Shown here: one piece after another, positions 51,140 to 60,864 of the stretch
Numbering within the stretch: position 1 is the stretch's first letter
Layout of the letters: the number at the start of each line of letters is the position of its first letter
NCBI GenBank assembly: GCA_963825575.1
Contig: CAWGUB010000018.1
Span: 1-64,000, forward strand
From: JAFDBW01 sp963825575
Lineage (GTDB): Bacteria; Desulfobacterota; Desulfuromonadia; Desulfuromonadales; BM103
Reading direction: 5' to 3'
Length of the DNA: 64,000 bases
Notes under the pieces: model-generated
Seen by the model: only the letters and a program-made list of their open reading frames with translations
What the model was told of the DNA's origin: nothing
The model's database searches: none
Made by a program: the position numbers and the translations under genes

Positions 51140-52795
51140 TTACATCATGCCGCCCATGCCGCCCATGCCACCCATACCGCCCATGCCACCCATATCAGGC
51201 ATACCACCACCTTCATTCTTGGAAGGCTTGTCGGCGACGCAGGCCTCGGTGGTCAGCATCAGGCCGGACACAGAGGCAGCATTCTGCAGCGCATAACGAA
51301 CCACCTTGGTCGGGTCGATGATGCCGGCTTTGACCAGGTCGGTGTACTCGTCGGTCGCCGCATTGAAGCCGTAAGCACCCTTGTTCTTTTTGACTTCGTT
51401 GACCACGATTGAGCCTTCCTGGCCAGCGTTGGCGGCAATCTGGCGCAGCGGCTCTTCGAGAGCACGCTTGACGATATCCACGCCAAACTTCTGTTCACCA
51501 GTAACTTCAACTTTAGCAACGGCCTCAATAGCACGAATCAGAGCCACACCACCACCAGGGACGATGCCCTCTTCTACAGCAGCACGAGTTGCGTGCAGAG
51601 CATCTTCGACGCGAGCTTTCTTCTCTTTCATCTCAGTCTCGGTGGCAGCACCAACCTTGACCACGGCAACGCCGCCGACCAGCTTGGCAAGACGTTCCTG
51701 CAATTTCTCACGGTCGTAATCACTGCTGGTTTCCTCAACCTGGGCACGAATCATCTTGACGCGGCCAGCGATATCCGCCTCGGAGCCAGCACCATCAATA
51801 ATCGTGGTGTTGTCTTTATCGATGACAATGCGCTTGGCGGAACCGAGCATATCGAGGGTGGCTGTCTCCAGTTTGAGGCCGACTTCCTCGGCGATCACGC
51901 GAGCACCGGTGAGGACAGCGATGTCTTCGAGCATCGCTTTGCGACGATCACCAAAACCGGGAGCCTTGACAGCGGCAATATTGAGGGTGCCGCGCAGTTT
52001 GTTGACCACCAGGGTGGCCAGGGCTTCGCCATCGACGTCTTCAGAGATAATAAGCAGTGGGCGGCCCTGCTTGGCAACCGGCTCAAGAATCGGCAGAAGG
52101 TCGCGCATGTTGCTGATCTTCTTTTCGTGCACCAGGATCAATGCGTCTTCCAAGACCGTTTCCATGCGCTCGGGGTCAGTCACGAAGTAAGGTGAGAGGT
52201 AACCGCGGTCGAACTGCATCCCTTCAACAGTCTCGAGGGAGGTTTCCATGGATTTTGCTTCCTCGACAGTGATAACGCCTTCTTTGCCGACCTTCTCCAT
52301 GGCTTCGGCAATGATATTGCCGATCGTTTCGTCGCTGTTGGCCGAGATGGTGCCGACCTGAGCAATTTCTTTGTGGTCTTTGACCGGCTTGGACAGCTTC
52401 TGCAGGGAAGCAACAGCAGCCTCAACAGCCTTGTCAATACCGCGCTTGATCTCCATCGGGTTGTGACCGGCGCTCACCAGCTTGACGCCTTCACGGTAGA
52501 TGGACTGGGCCAACACCGTGGCGGTGGTGGTGCCGTCACCGGCGACATCGGAGGTCTTGGAAGCAACTTCCTTGACCAGCTGTGCGCCCATGTTCTCGAA
52601 GTTGCCTTCAAGTTCGATTTCCTTGGCAACAGTGACGCCGTCCTTGGTAATCAGCGGAGCACCGAAGCTCTTGGCGATCACAACGTTACGACCCTTGGGG
52701 CCGAGGGTTACTTTTACAGCGTTGGCAAGGGCGTTAACCCCTTCCAGAATTGATGCACGGGCTTCCTGCCCGAATTTGATTTCTTTACCAGCCAT
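51140..52795 (-). CDS. groEL: chaperonin GroEL
   Basis: The 551-aa 60-kDa chaperonin subunit, with VKVTLGPKGRNVVI near residue 27, the ATPase motif GDGTTTATVLAQ near 86 and the family signature AAVEEGIVPGGG near 404. The C-terminus is the flexible Gly-Gly-Met tail. AAGGAG lies before the ATG. It is the second gene of the groESL operon, controlled by CIRCE. Confidence 0.98.
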   Translation of the reverse strand: MAGKEIKFGQEARASILEGVNALANAVKVTLGPKGRNVVIAKSFGAPLITKDGVTVAKEIELEGNFENMGAQLVKEVASKTSDVAGDGTTTATVLAQSIYREGVKLVSAGHNPMEIKRGIDKAVEAAVASLQKLSKPVKDHKEIAQVGTISANSDETIGNIIAEAMEKVGKEGVITVEEAKSMETSLETVEGMQFDRGYLSPYFVTDPERMETVLEDALILVHEKKISNMRDLLPILEPVAKQGRPLLIISEDVDGEALATLVVNKLRGTLNIAAVKAPGFGDRRKAMLEDIAVLTGARVIAEEVGLKLETATLDMLGSAKRIVIDKDNTTIIDGAGSEADIAGRVKMIRAQVEETSSDYDREKLQERLAKLVGGVAVVKVGAATETEMKEKKARVEDALHATRAAVEEGIVPGGGVALIRAIEAVAKVEVTGEQKFGVDIVKRALEEPLRQIAANAGQEGSIVVNEVKKNKGAYGFNAATDEYTDLVKAGIIDPTKVVRYALQNAASVSGLMLTTEACVADKPSKNEGGGMPDMGGMGGMGGMGGMGGMM

Positions 52796-52831
52796 TTCGA
52801 TATATCTCCTTAAATCGGTCAGGGTAATGAT

Positions 52832-53119
52832 TTATTCGACAACACCGAGGACGTCGTCCTCACGCATCATCAGGTATTCCTTGCCATCAAGCTTGATGTC
52901 GGTGCCGGCATACTTGCCGAACAATACCTTGTTGCCAACCTTGACATCCAGTGGCAAAACCTTGCCATCTTCGGTTACCTTGCCCTTGCCGACAGCAATG
53001 ACTTTTCCTTGCTGTGGCTTCTCCTTGGCGGAGTCGGGAATGATGATACCGGCAGCTGTTGTTGTCTCCTCTTCGAGGCGCTCAACAATGATCCGGTCAT
53101 GCAGGGGTCTGATCTTCAT
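52832..53119 (-). CDS. groES: co-chaperonin GroES
   Basis: The 95-aa lid of the chaperonin. It has the GroES signature KIRPLHDRIIVERLEEE at residue 2, the mobile loop TTAAGIIIPDSAKEKP near 18-36 and the C-terminal EYLMMREDDVLGVVE. AGGAAAGGAG precedes the ATG. It starts 36 bases before groEL. Confidence 0.98.
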   Translation of the reverse strand: MKIRPLHDRIIVERLEEETTTAAGIIIPDSAKEKPQQGKVIAVGKGKVTEDGKVLPLDVKVGNKVLFGKYAGTDIKLDGKEYLMMREDDVLGVVE

Positions 53120-53196
53120 AATTGTGTTCTCCTTTCCTGATAATATTGAATTTAAAGTTTCTCGTTTTCACTGAGATAACTTGCGCGGCTGACTTG

Positions 53197-53223
53197 TTAG
53201 CACTCTAAGCCTGTGAGTGCTAA
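53197..53223. promoter_or_regulatory. CIRCE element (HrcA operator)
   Basis: TTAGCACTC, nine bases, GAGTGCTAA: a perfect match to the CIRCE consensus. It lies just downstream of the -10 box, in the groES leader, so the heat-shock repressor HrcA is expected to control groESL. Confidence 0.97.
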
Positions 53224-53234
53224 AAGCAGGCATA

Positions 53235-53262
53235 AATATAATCAGCCTCTCAGGATTGTCAA
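53235..53262 (-). promoter_or_regulatory. groESL promoter
   Basis: On the minus strand TTGACA (53257-53262) and TATATT (53235-53240) are separated by 16 bases; the overlapping ATATTT gives 17. Transcription would start near 53228, right before CIRCE. Confidence 0.75.
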
Positions 53263-53618
53263 GGGCTTTCCGGAAAATAATTCAGAATAAAACGAGATTG
53301 CCTGCGGGTGGCGGGAAAAGGCGAATACTAACGGTCGAAATGGGGATATTTGCCAGTTCTGCAAAGCCCTGCCAAGCTCTCCGGCAAGCTTTGGTGAGCG
53401 TTGATCGGCTAGCCTGATGCTTCCGTTTCGACCCCCGACTGGTCATGGTCGAAAATGTTGCTGACCAGGGTCTAGAACCCGAAAGCGGGGGCCTCATTTT
53501 GGGGACACTGGAGCTGCAGGAGGAGAGCTATGGCAATCACAAGCATTTCAATAAGGGTCTGGTCGCCTGATTATTCTTACTTCCTACTGTCAATCTTGTT
53601 GCGGAACCCGGTCCGGCA
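53263..53618. other. intergenic region without supported gene
   Basis: A short plus-strand frame at 53530 has AGGAGGAG six bases before ATG, but it soon runs antisense into the radical SAM gene and has no homology. A C5/G5 stem (near 53432-53493) is the only other structure seen. Confidence 0.4.
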
Positions 53619-54575
53619 TCAGGCAACCAGAGCACCTCCGCATGAGGAGCCGCAACCGGCCGTACAGCCAAAACAGTGCTCTCCCGTAACAATAACCCGG
53701 CCCTCCAGGGCAGAGGGGTCAAGCTCGTCAATGTGGCGCGGCAGGCCCTCGGCAAGCGACAGGCCGAGGACGCTGTTGAAGTCACAATCGGAAAGGGTCC
53801 CGTCCCAGGCGATACAAATCTGGTGACGGCACATCAGGCCATCTATGGTTGACTGGTTAAAACTGTCTTCCAGGAGGTGCCGGTAAACCTCGGCCTGGCC
53901 ATCACGCTGTAGATCACTGAGGAAGCGCCCCATCGGCATATTGGTAATTGTCAGCAGGCGTGAAAATTCGACATCGAACCGTTCTTTGAGCTCCCGCCGG
54001 TAAGCATCCTCCAGGGTTGACTGGTCGGGGGGCAGAAAAGCCCCGCCGGGATTGTAAACCAGGTTCAGTGGCAACCTTTTCTGGCGACCGTAACCGAGAG
54101 TGTTCAGCCGGCGCAAGGCGGCGACGCTGCGCTTGTACACCCCGCTGCCGCGCTGCTTGTCGACGTTATCGTCCAGGTAGCAGGGAAGTGACGCAACCAG
54201 ATGGACACCCCGGTCCGCCAGGAACTCCGGGGTATCGCCCTGCCCGGCTTCGAAAAAGACCGTCAGGTTGGTCCGGACCTGGATCTGGTGTCCCTGACCT
54301 AGCAGGGCATCGATTAGAGGCCTGAAATTGGGGTTGAGTTCAGGAGCGCCACCGGTCAGGTCAACCCGGGCCCTTGGCAGGGCCTTGGCCAGCCGCAAGA
54401 CACTCTGCATGGTTTCCCAGGTCATGTTTTCGGTACGCTGCGGAGAGGCTTCCACGTGGCAGTGTCGACAGCTTAGGTTGCACATCAGGCCAAGATTGAC
54501 CTGGATAGTCTGGACCGCGGCACTCTCAAGGCCAGCACCGAGCACATCGCGCACGGCCTGATCAAAATGATTCAT
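53619..54575 (-). CDS. arsS: ArsS-like radical SAM protein
   Basis: A 318-aa radical SAM protein. The iron-sulfur motif is CNLSCRHCHVEASPQRTE near residue 32, followed by VDLTGGAPELNPNFRPLI. The C-terminal DUF3641 region has MCRHQICIAWDGTLSDCDFN and a Cys-rich end EHCFGCTAGCGSSCGG. This fits the arsenosugar radical SAM/Cys-rich family; some relatives have selenocysteine in the C-terminal GSSC region, but here it is an ordinary Cys codon. GGAG precedes the ATG at 54575. No arsenic gene is nearby, so the biological role is open. Confidence 0.85.
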   Translation of the reverse strand: MNHFDQAVRDVLGAGLESAAVQTIQVNLGLMCNLSCRHCHVEASPQRTENMTWETMQSVLRLAKALPRARVDLTGGAPELNPNFRPLIDALLGQGHQIQVRTNLTVFFEAGQGDTPEFLADRGVHLVASLPCYLDDNVDKQRGSGVYKRSVAALRRLNTLGYGRQKRLPLNLVYNPGGAFLPPDQSTLEDAYRRELKERFDVEFSRLLTITNMPMGRFLSDLQRDGQAEVYRHLLEDSFNQSTIDGLMCRHQICIAWDGTLSDCDFNSVLGLSLAEGLPRHIDELDPSALEGRVIVTGEHCFGCTAGCGSSCGGALVA

Positions 54576-54898
54576 ATAAACTCCAGGGTAAATGACTGTG
54601 TATGTAATCAATATAATCCATTTACACCCCTCAGGTAAATCTCCAGGACTCGACCAGGTGTTCGTCCCTCAGGAATCCAGGATTCAGGATACAGGAGAAA
54701 AGCCGTTCAGCTGGGCTGATGGATGGTCATGCTGGAGATTGGATTCATTGCGTTATCAATCTGACAAAAGCCGACCGACTCCACGGCAAACGGCTGGCAT
54801 GGCTAGCTTTGGAGGGCTCAAACGGACAACGTCTGGCCATAGTACTAACTATGGCCAGACATTCCCGGGTCGAACCTTGACTGGAATCAAATTCAGCC
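54576..54898. other. intergenic region with a perfect inverted repeat
   Basis: No gene is supported between the radical SAM gene and the HD-GYP gene. The inverted repeat at 54831-54860 is the only clear structure. Confidence 0.5.
54831..54860. terminator. perfect 12-base inverted repeat, possible terminator
   Basis: GTCTGGCCATAG and CTATGGCCAGAC surround TACTAA. It lies 38 bases after the stop of the HD-GYP gene but has no T run, so it may end transcription weakly or serve another role. Confidence 0.45.
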
Positions 54899-56986
54899 TC
54901 ACTTGACGAGAAGTTTTGCGCCGATCGCTGAATTCACGACCTCCTTGAGCGCGGCAACAATCTGTTGATCATAGGCACCATCAGCTGATTCAAGAATCGT
55001 CGTGATCTCATCAACCGAACGGGCAGCACGATAGACCCGCGGCTCAACCATGGCACAGAAGCTGTTGACGACCGCAAGGACGCGTGCCGGCAAGATTATC
55101 TCATCACCCTGCAAGCCCTTCGGATAGCCCTTGCCATCAAGAGTCTCATTCATCTGGCAGACAGCCTCGTAAACAGGCAGGCCGAAATCTATACCCTTCA
55201 GGACCTTGGCGGCATGTTCGACATGCTGCTCCATATTCGCCTTCTCTTCGGCAGTCAGAGCCTCTGCTTTGAAAAGCAGTTCACGGTCGACGAACAGCTT
55301 GCCGATCTGGGACAGGTTGGCGGCGGTCTCAACAGTGGCAACATCGATATCGCTGGCGTTCATGGCTTTGGCAACTTCGACACCGAGCCTGCCCATCAAA
55401 CGCGAATGCCCGGCCAGGTAGGGATCGGTCAATTCAATAGCCCGCACCAGGGCTTCCAGGGTTTTTGCCACAGCCTGCTCCTGACGCTTCTGTACTTCAA
55501 CAATCTCTGTAACATCCCGGATGACTGAGACGATCCCGGTAATTTTGCCATCTGGATCTTTCTGTGCCGACTTCGATATCTGCAGATGATGGGGCTGCGA
55601 CTGGAGGTAGACCAGCTCGTTCAAAGTGACCGATTCCTTGCCAGTGAATATCTGCTGATCCGAGTTTTCCAAACGACGAGCCGTGTCGTAACCGAATACG
55701 GTTTCACTGTCGAGCCCGATCATCTCCTCGGGTTCCCTGCCCACGGCTTCAGCAAAGGCAGGATTAACATAGAGGTAGTGGCCTTGCAGATCTTCCAGCA
55801 CAATGTAATCTGAGATCGTGTTGTTGATCTGGTCAAGTAGCTGCCGCTGTTTTTCAACTTCCTGAGCCAGCGCTTCAAAGTGCCGTGCGCTCTTACGTTC
55901 CTGGGAACTGACAAGCAAGGCCCAGAATGCCCCAAAGGCGACCCCGAACACCACCACCAGCAATGTTGCGATGCTCATCATGGCTCTTTGCTGGCTGCGC
56001 AGGCTTTCACGGGCGATATCGTAATCCGACTCGACGACCACCCACCATCTCGGACCCTCCGCCCGGCGCCCCAGCGAATACACCTGCCGTTCATTATTGA
56101 AAGCGGTCCTGATCGCAAAGGGAAGGTGATCTTTCTGGTCGAGGTCCAGAGTTTGCCTGATGTCCCGCAATTGCTCCGGCAGCCATGCGACGACTTCCTG
56201 GTAACCATCAGCGGTTTTTTGCAGCAGACGCGTCTGCTCGCCCTGCTCCATGAGAGGGTTGCTGCCAATAGCCTTTAAACGCTCGCCAGTGATCCTGGTC
56301 AGGAGCAGTACCGCCACCGGGGAGTGCTCCAGGCTGCTTGCTTCAGGGGGAAAAATCGGCAGGTAGGCTTCCAGGATCAATCCCTGCTCGGAAGGTCGTA
56401 ACGGGCCAAACTGCGGCTTTTGAGATTGCAGGACCTGCTTGACCATCTCCATCTGGTCATTCCGCAGAGGAGTTGTCGCCGCAGCAGTCGAGATAAAGAC
56501 CTTGCCTTTCTGATTGACAACCCGGGCATCCCGATAGTCGGAGATGCGGATGAATTCAATCAGCAGGCTCTGCATCATCGGCAATTGGGCCGAGAGCTGG
56601 GCGATTTCATCGCTGACCGCCCCCTGACCCGGCAGTGGGCCTGACACCAGCAGGGAGACATCGTCCTGGATCAGGTGGACTTCCGCCGCATAGAGCTTGT
56701 AAAGCTCCGAGTTGATCACCCGGTTGGCCTGCTCGATGGCTGTTTCAAACAGCGCATCGATCACCTGCACCTGGGAAGCAGCCATGAGTTCAAGCCGCTT
56801 CTGCATATTGGCTTCGAACTCCTGTTCCTTGCCCTTAAGCCCCCAGGCAACCCAGACGACAGCGGCAACCGCGGCCATGGCAATGATTGCGAGACCAACC
56901 CAGAACGCCTTTTTTCCCGGCTCGTGCTGGGCTCCTGGAATCTTTGCAGAATCAGAAATCGTCAGTTTCTTTTCGTTGGCCCGCAT
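54899..56986 (-). CDS. membrane sensor with PAS and degenerate HD-GYP domain
   Basis: A 695-aa protein: a span near residues 25-45 (AFWVGLAIIAMAAVAAVVWV), a periplasmic sensor region of about 280 residues, a second span (IATLLVVVFGVAFGAFWALL), a PAS domain (DYIVLEDLQGHYLYVNPAFA) and a C-terminal HD-GYP fold. The GYP motif is intact (LDGKGYPKGL), but the HD pair reads LSQIGK rather than LHDIGK, and the HHE position reads QMNE. Cyclic-di-GMP hydrolysis is therefore doubtful. GAGAGG precedes the ATG at 56986; another in-frame ATG is at 57001. It may act as a binding sensor. Confidence 0.82.
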   Translation of the reverse strand: MRANEKKLTISDSAKIPGAQHEPGKKAFWVGLAIIAMAAVAAVVWVAWGLKGKEQEFEANMQKRLELMAASQVQVIDALFETAIEQANRVINSELYKLYAAEVHLIQDDVSLLVSGPLPGQGAVSDEIAQLSAQLPMMQSLLIEFIRISDYRDARVVNQKGKVFISTAAATTPLRNDQMEMVKQVLQSQKPQFGPLRPSEQGLILEAYLPIFPPEASSLEHSPVAVLLLTRITGERLKAIGSNPLMEQGEQTRLLQKTADGYQEVVAWLPEQLRDIRQTLDLDQKDHLPFAIRTAFNNERQVYSLGRRAEGPRWWVVVESDYDIARESLRSQQRAMMSIATLLVVVFGVAFGAFWALLVSSQERKSARHFEALAQEVEKQRQLLDQINNTISDYIVLEDLQGHYLYVNPAFAEAVGREPEEMIGLDSETVFGYDTARRLENSDQQIFTGKESVTLNELVYLQSQPHHLQISKSAQKDPDGKITGIVSVIRDVTEIVEVQKRQEQAVAKTLEALVRAIELTDPYLAGHSRLMGRLGVEVAKAMNASDIDVATVETAANLSQIGKLFVDRELLFKAEALTAEEKANMEQHVEHAAKVLKGIDFGLPVYEAVCQMNETLDGKGYPKGLQGDEIILPARVLAVVNSFCAMVEPRVYRAARSVDEITTILESADGAYDQQIVAALKEVVNSAIGAKLLVK

Positions 56987-57055
56987 GGCTCTGCCTCTCA
57001 TTTACCAAACCATCTGTTTTTGTCTTTTCGCTCCACGTGCCTCGCACCTCTGACC

Positions 57056-58390
57056 CTAGTATTTAACCTCCACCCGGTACGCTAACACCGTCTCCCCCTT
57101 GGCCGGCACCTTAATCTTCCAAAGCGCCGTATCAGCAGCAGCTTTTACGTGCTTGTGGCTTTCCTGCAGCACCTGCCAGTCACCGGGCACCGGTTCGGCA
57201 ACGGTTACCGTCACCTCTTCGTCCTTGGCGTTCTTCAGTCTGATCTCGTAGGCGCTTTCGAAACGGTAGTTGTAGCGGGAATCGCCGCCCAGCTTGCGAA
57301 AATCGGTCTGCTTGCGATCGGCGGTCACATCGAAGGCGTCGCCGAGTTTCAGGCGTACCGTATCGTTCTCCGGTGTGTGATCGATGCGGTCCTCGCCGAC
57401 AAACTGCGGGCGGCCCTGCTGGTCCTGCTTGTAGACGCGCACCACCCCTTTCGGCAAGGGCAGGCCGAGATTGTCTTGCTTGCGGTTGTCGAATTCGACG
57501 AACACGCCGACCTTGAGCTTTTGGCCCAGTTCGCCCTGCCGCCCCTGGTAATAGTAGGGGCTGCCCTGCAAGCGGAATTCCTTGTTGACCGTGACACTGG
57601 AGGCGTTGAGCAAAGCGACCTGCTTGGTCTGGTTGTCCTTGATGGTGGTCGGTCGCTGCAGGGTGTAGAGGTGATACTCGAAGAGACTCTCTTCACTCAT
57701 CTGCGGCGCAGCCTCCTTGACCATGTCAGAAGCCATCACCACGCCGCCGCGGAGACGCATCTCCTCACGCACCCGGTTGACGTCGCCGGCCACCAGTTGC
57801 AGCAGGGCGTTGCGATAGGTTGCGCCGCTCCGGTTGGTCAGGGTGACCCAGCCTGAGAGGTCAAGAGCCGTATCATCCGGGTTGAGTTCGGCGACGTAAT
57901 CGGCTCGCCAGCCAAGCCCGCCGGTCAGATAGCTGAGCTCCGTGGTCTGCGGCCCGCCCCTGGCGTTCTCCAGCGAGACGACCAGGGTCGGCCGGTCGCG
58001 CAGGTTGTTCGGCACATCGGGGAACACCAGACGGCCCGGCACGCCGGTCTCGATCCGGTCGCCGACCTGCAGCACAACTCCTTCGTTGGCAGCGAGGACA
58101 CGGGCGGTTTCAAACTGGTCCTTGCCGGTCTCCGGGTGGGTACGTACCAGCTGGACATCCTTGCCGACGTACTTCTCCAGGAGCTTGCGCGGCGTCAACA
58201 GATCGAAGTCGAAGTTCTGCTCGAGGATCGTCAGGCCACCGGGGTGGGTCAGGCTGCGCAACAGGGCCGTCTCCGGACGAATCCGGGCGCTCACCTCGCG
58301 CAGGGCGAAATCAACCCTGCCTGCCGGCAGAGTTGCCTGCCGCTGATCACGCACCAGCGCCAGATCCTCGTTGTAGATGGTCACCGCCAC
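57056..58390 (-). CDS. DUF4139-domain protein with probable damaged 5' end
   Basis: A 444-aa beta-rich protein of the DUF4139 family, whose members are usually exported. Typical segments are LSYLTGGLGWRADYVAELNP, LTNRSGATYRNALLQLVAGD and the C-terminal WKIKVPAKGETVLAYRVEV. The annotated GTG start gives no signal peptide. The frame upstream stays open and reads SLGPTEIVSTLDDQQE, then meets TAA at 58439-58441; a good ribosome-binding site (GGGGAG) and ATG at 58500 lie in another frame. A lesion in the signal-peptide region is likely but its exact nature is unclear. Confidence 0.7.
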   Translation of the reverse strand: MAVTIYNEDLALVRDQRQATLPAGRVDFALREVSARIRPETALLRSLTHPGGLTILEQNFDFDLLTPRKLLEKYVGKDVQLVRTHPETGKDQFETARVLAANEGVVLQVGDRIETGVPGRLVFPDVPNNLRDRPTLVVSLENARGGPQTTELSYLTGGLGWRADYVAELNPDDTALDLSGWVTLTNRSGATYRNALLQLVAGDVNRVREEMRLRGGVVMASDMVKEAAPQMSEESLFEYHLYTLQRPTTIKDNQTKQVALLNASSVTVNKEFRLQGSPYYYQGRQGELGQKLKVGVFVEFDNRKQDNLGLPLPKGVVRVYKQDQQGRPQFVGEDRIDHTPENDTVRLKLGDAFDVTADRKQTDFRKLGGDSRYNYRFESAYEIRLKNAKDEEVTVTVAEPVPGDWQVLQESHKHVKAAADTALWKIKVPAKGETVLAYRVEVKY

Positions 58391-58535
58391 TTCCTGCTGA
58401 TCATCCAGCGTGCTGACGATTTCAGTCGGCCCGAGAGATTACAGCGATAAGACATACGAGACCGTGCATGAGCGAACAAAGAGATAGATCCATCTGACAT
58501 AACGATCTCCCCTTTGATTTCCTGGGTTCATTGTT

Positions 58536-58625
58536 AACCACGAAGACACCAAGGTATAAGGGAAAAAACGCAATTAAAATCTCGACGAGAAGGTAAAAAC
58601 TTAGAGTCTTTGCGTCTTTGGCAGC
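58536..58625. repeat. intergenic inverted-repeat element
   Basis: CCACGAAGACACCAAGG on the left and AGTCTTTGCGTCTTTGGCAG on the right form an imperfect inverted repeat around an AT-rich centre. It resembles the element at 31332-31437 in layout and base content. Confidence 0.35.
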
Positions 58626-58671
58626 ATAATGATTAACGGCTTTGCGTTACAGAATTGTCGTAGCCTGATTC

Positions 58672-60864
58672 TCAGGCAGGTTCCAGCCCGGCAAATCTGA
58701 CCAGCAGTTTCTTCGGCCCGAAGCGATGGAAGTACACCGTGACTTTCTGGTTATCACCTTGCCCTTCAATGCGACGCACGGTGCCAACCCCGAACTTGAC
58801 ATGCCGCACCTGTAAACCGATCATCAGGCCTTGTTCGGCATCAGGTACCATCCTTACTTCGTCATCATCGAAAAACGGGTCTTCGTCAGAGAAATCAGGT
58901 TCAGCCGGGTCGAAGAGTGATGCCAGGTTGTGACTGGAGGACTTGCGCAGCCCGTCGGGCGTCTCCCGGCCGATCAGCCGCGACGGGATTTCGCCGAGGA
59001 AACGGCTCGGCGGGTTGAACTTGAAATCACCGTAAATCCGGCGACGCCGGGCGTTGGTCAGGTAGAGCTTCTGCATGGCGCGGGTCATGCCGACATAGCA
59101 GAGCCGCCGCTCTTCTTCCAGCTCTTCCTGCGCACCACCGGAGCGGCTGTGGGGAAAGATGTCTTCCTCCATCCCGGCCATGAAGACGATCGGGAACTCC
59201 AGCCCCTTGGCCGCGTGCAGCGTCATCAGGGTCACCCGGTCGAGGCTCTGGTCGTAGGAATCGAGGTCGGTGATCAACGCGACCTGCTCCAGGTAATCCT
59301 GCAGGGTCCCCTCGCTGGCCAGGTGTTCCTCCATCCCCGCCAGCAGCTGTTGCAGGTTGTCCATGCGATTGCGGGCTTCTTCGGTCTTTTCAGCGCGCAG
59401 TTGAGGGCCGTAGCCGGTCTCCTCGATCAGCTCTGCGGTCAGCTGCGGATAGGACGTATCATCAGCCCGCTGCATGAAAGATTCGATCAGCTCGACAAAA
59501 GCCTTGACCTTGCCCGCTGCCGCGCCACTTAACGCCCCACGCTCAAGCGTCATCCGGCAGGCGGGGAGAAAGCCGCCGGCGTCATTCTCAAAAGCGGCGA
59601 TCTTGTTGACGGTCACGGCACCGATCCCCCGTGGCGGGACGTTGATAATCCGCCGGGCCGAGACCGTGTCGGCCGGGTTGCTGATCAGCCGCAGGTACGC
59701 CAGGATATCCTTGACCTCCATGCGCAGGTAGAACTTGAGCCCGCCGAACATCACATAGGGGATGCGCTCATTACGCAACGCTTCTTCAAGCACCCGCGAT
59801 TGGGCGTTGGTCCGGTAGAACACCGCGATGTCGCGGAGATGCCGGCCCACCCGTTTCAGGCGGGAAATCTCACCAGCCAGATAGCGGGCCTCCTCGAGAT
59901 CATCGGGCAAAACCTCCAGGGTGATCGGGTCACCGTCCTGGTTCTCGGTCCAGAGTTTTTTCACCTTGCGCCCGGCGTTATGCGCAACCACCGCACCGGC
60001 AGCATCGAGGATGGTCTTGGTCGAGCGGTAGTTCTGCTCCAGGCGGATCGTCTCACAGCCCGGGTAGTCACGTTCAAAACCGAGGATGTTGCCGACCTCG
60101 GCGCCGCGCCAGCGATAGATCGACTGATCATCGTCACCGACCACGCAGAGGTTGCCGTGTCCGGAGGCGAGCAGGTGAATCAACCGGTACTGCACCTGGT
60201 TGGTATCCTGGAACTCGTCGACCAGGACATAGTGAAAACGCTGCCGGTACTTTTCCAGGATGTCCGGGTGTTCCTCGAACAACCGCACCGTCTGCATCAG
60301 CAGGTCACCAAAATCAAGCGCGTTGGCCTGCTTGAGGCGTTCCTGGTAAAGGGCGTAGATACGGGTAACCTGTTCGGCCTGGTAATCGTCGTCCTCAAGC
60401 TGCTCCGGCCAGAGCCCCTTGTTCTTGGCCCGGTCGATCGCCGCGGCCACGGCCCGCGGCTTAAGCTGTTTTTCGTCGATCCCGAGTTCCTGCAGGATAA
60501 CCTTGAGCAGGCGTTCCTGGTCCTGGTCGTCGTAAATGCTGAAGTTGCGGTTGAAGCCAAGAGCCGCGATTTCCTGGCGCAGGATCCGGACACAGGCCGA
60601 GTGGAAGGTGCTGACCCAGAGGCCCTGGCTGTCGCCAAGGATTTCTTCCAGGCGTTGCTTCATTTCGCCGGCGGCCTTGTTGGTAAAGGTGACGGCCAGA
60701 ATCTGCCAGGGGTCGACCTTGTACTGTTGGATCAGCCAGGCGATCCGGTGGGTCAGGGCGCGGGTCTTGCCGGAACCGGCACCGGCCAGCAGGAGCAGCG
60801 GCCCGGTGTCATGTTTGACCGCCAGTTGCTGCATCGGGTTGAGTTGGGCCAACAGGTCTGTCAA
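58672..60864 (-). CDS. ATP-dependent DNA helicase, UvrD/PcrA family
   Basis: A 730-aa SF1A helicase. The Q motif and Walker A are present (LAGAGSGKTRALTHRIAWLI), followed by VDEFQDTNQVQ, VGDDDQSIYRWRGA, LEQNYRS, VTLMTLHAAKGLEFPIVF and YVGMTRA. The Tudor-like C-terminus (RHVKFGVGTVRRIEGQGDNQ) is as in PcrA. It unwinds DNA in repair and replication restart. The start is TTG, immediately after the clc stop, with GAGGA inside the clc 3' end, so the two are translationally coupled. Confidence 0.95.
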   Translation of the reverse strand: MTDLLAQLNPMQQLAVKHDTGPLLLLAGAGSGKTRALTHRIAWLIQQYKVDPWQILAVTFTNKAAGEMKQRLEEILGDSQGLWVSTFHSACVRILRQEIAALGFNRNFSIYDDQDQERLLKVILQELGIDEKQLKPRAVAAAIDRAKNKGLWPEQLEDDDYQAEQVTRIYALYQERLKQANALDFGDLLMQTVRLFEEHPDILEKYRQRFHYVLVDEFQDTNQVQYRLIHLLASGHGNLCVVGDDDQSIYRWRGAEVGNILGFERDYPGCETIRLEQNYRSTKTILDAAGAVVAHNAGRKVKKLWTENQDGDPITLEVLPDDLEEARYLAGEISRLKRVGRHLRDIAVFYRTNAQSRVLEEALRNERIPYVMFGGLKFYLRMEVKDILAYLRLISNPADTVSARRIINVPPRGIGAVTVNKIAAFENDAGGFLPACRMTLERGALSGAAAGKVKAFVELIESFMQRADDTSYPQLTAELIEETGYGPQLRAEKTEEARNRMDNLQQLLAGMEEHLASEGTLQDYLEQVALITDLDSYDQSLDRVTLMTLHAAKGLEFPIVFMAGMEEDIFPHSRSGGAQEELEEERRLCYVGMTRAMQKLYLTNARRRRIYGDFKFNPPSRFLGEIPSRLIGRETPDGLRKSSSHNLASLFDPAEPDFSDEDPFFDDDEVRMVPDAEQGLMIGLQVRHVKFGVGTVRRIEGQGDNQKVTVYFHRFGPKKLLVRFAGLEPA

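Noticed and set aside
53530..53826. 98-codon frame with a strong AGGAGGAG site
   Set aside because: Most of it is antisense to the radical SAM gene; the N-terminal part alone is too short and unlike any known peptide.
54490..54575. Selenoprotein form of the ArsS-like protein
   Set aside because: The Cys-rich end uses cysteine codons and there is no in-frame TGA.
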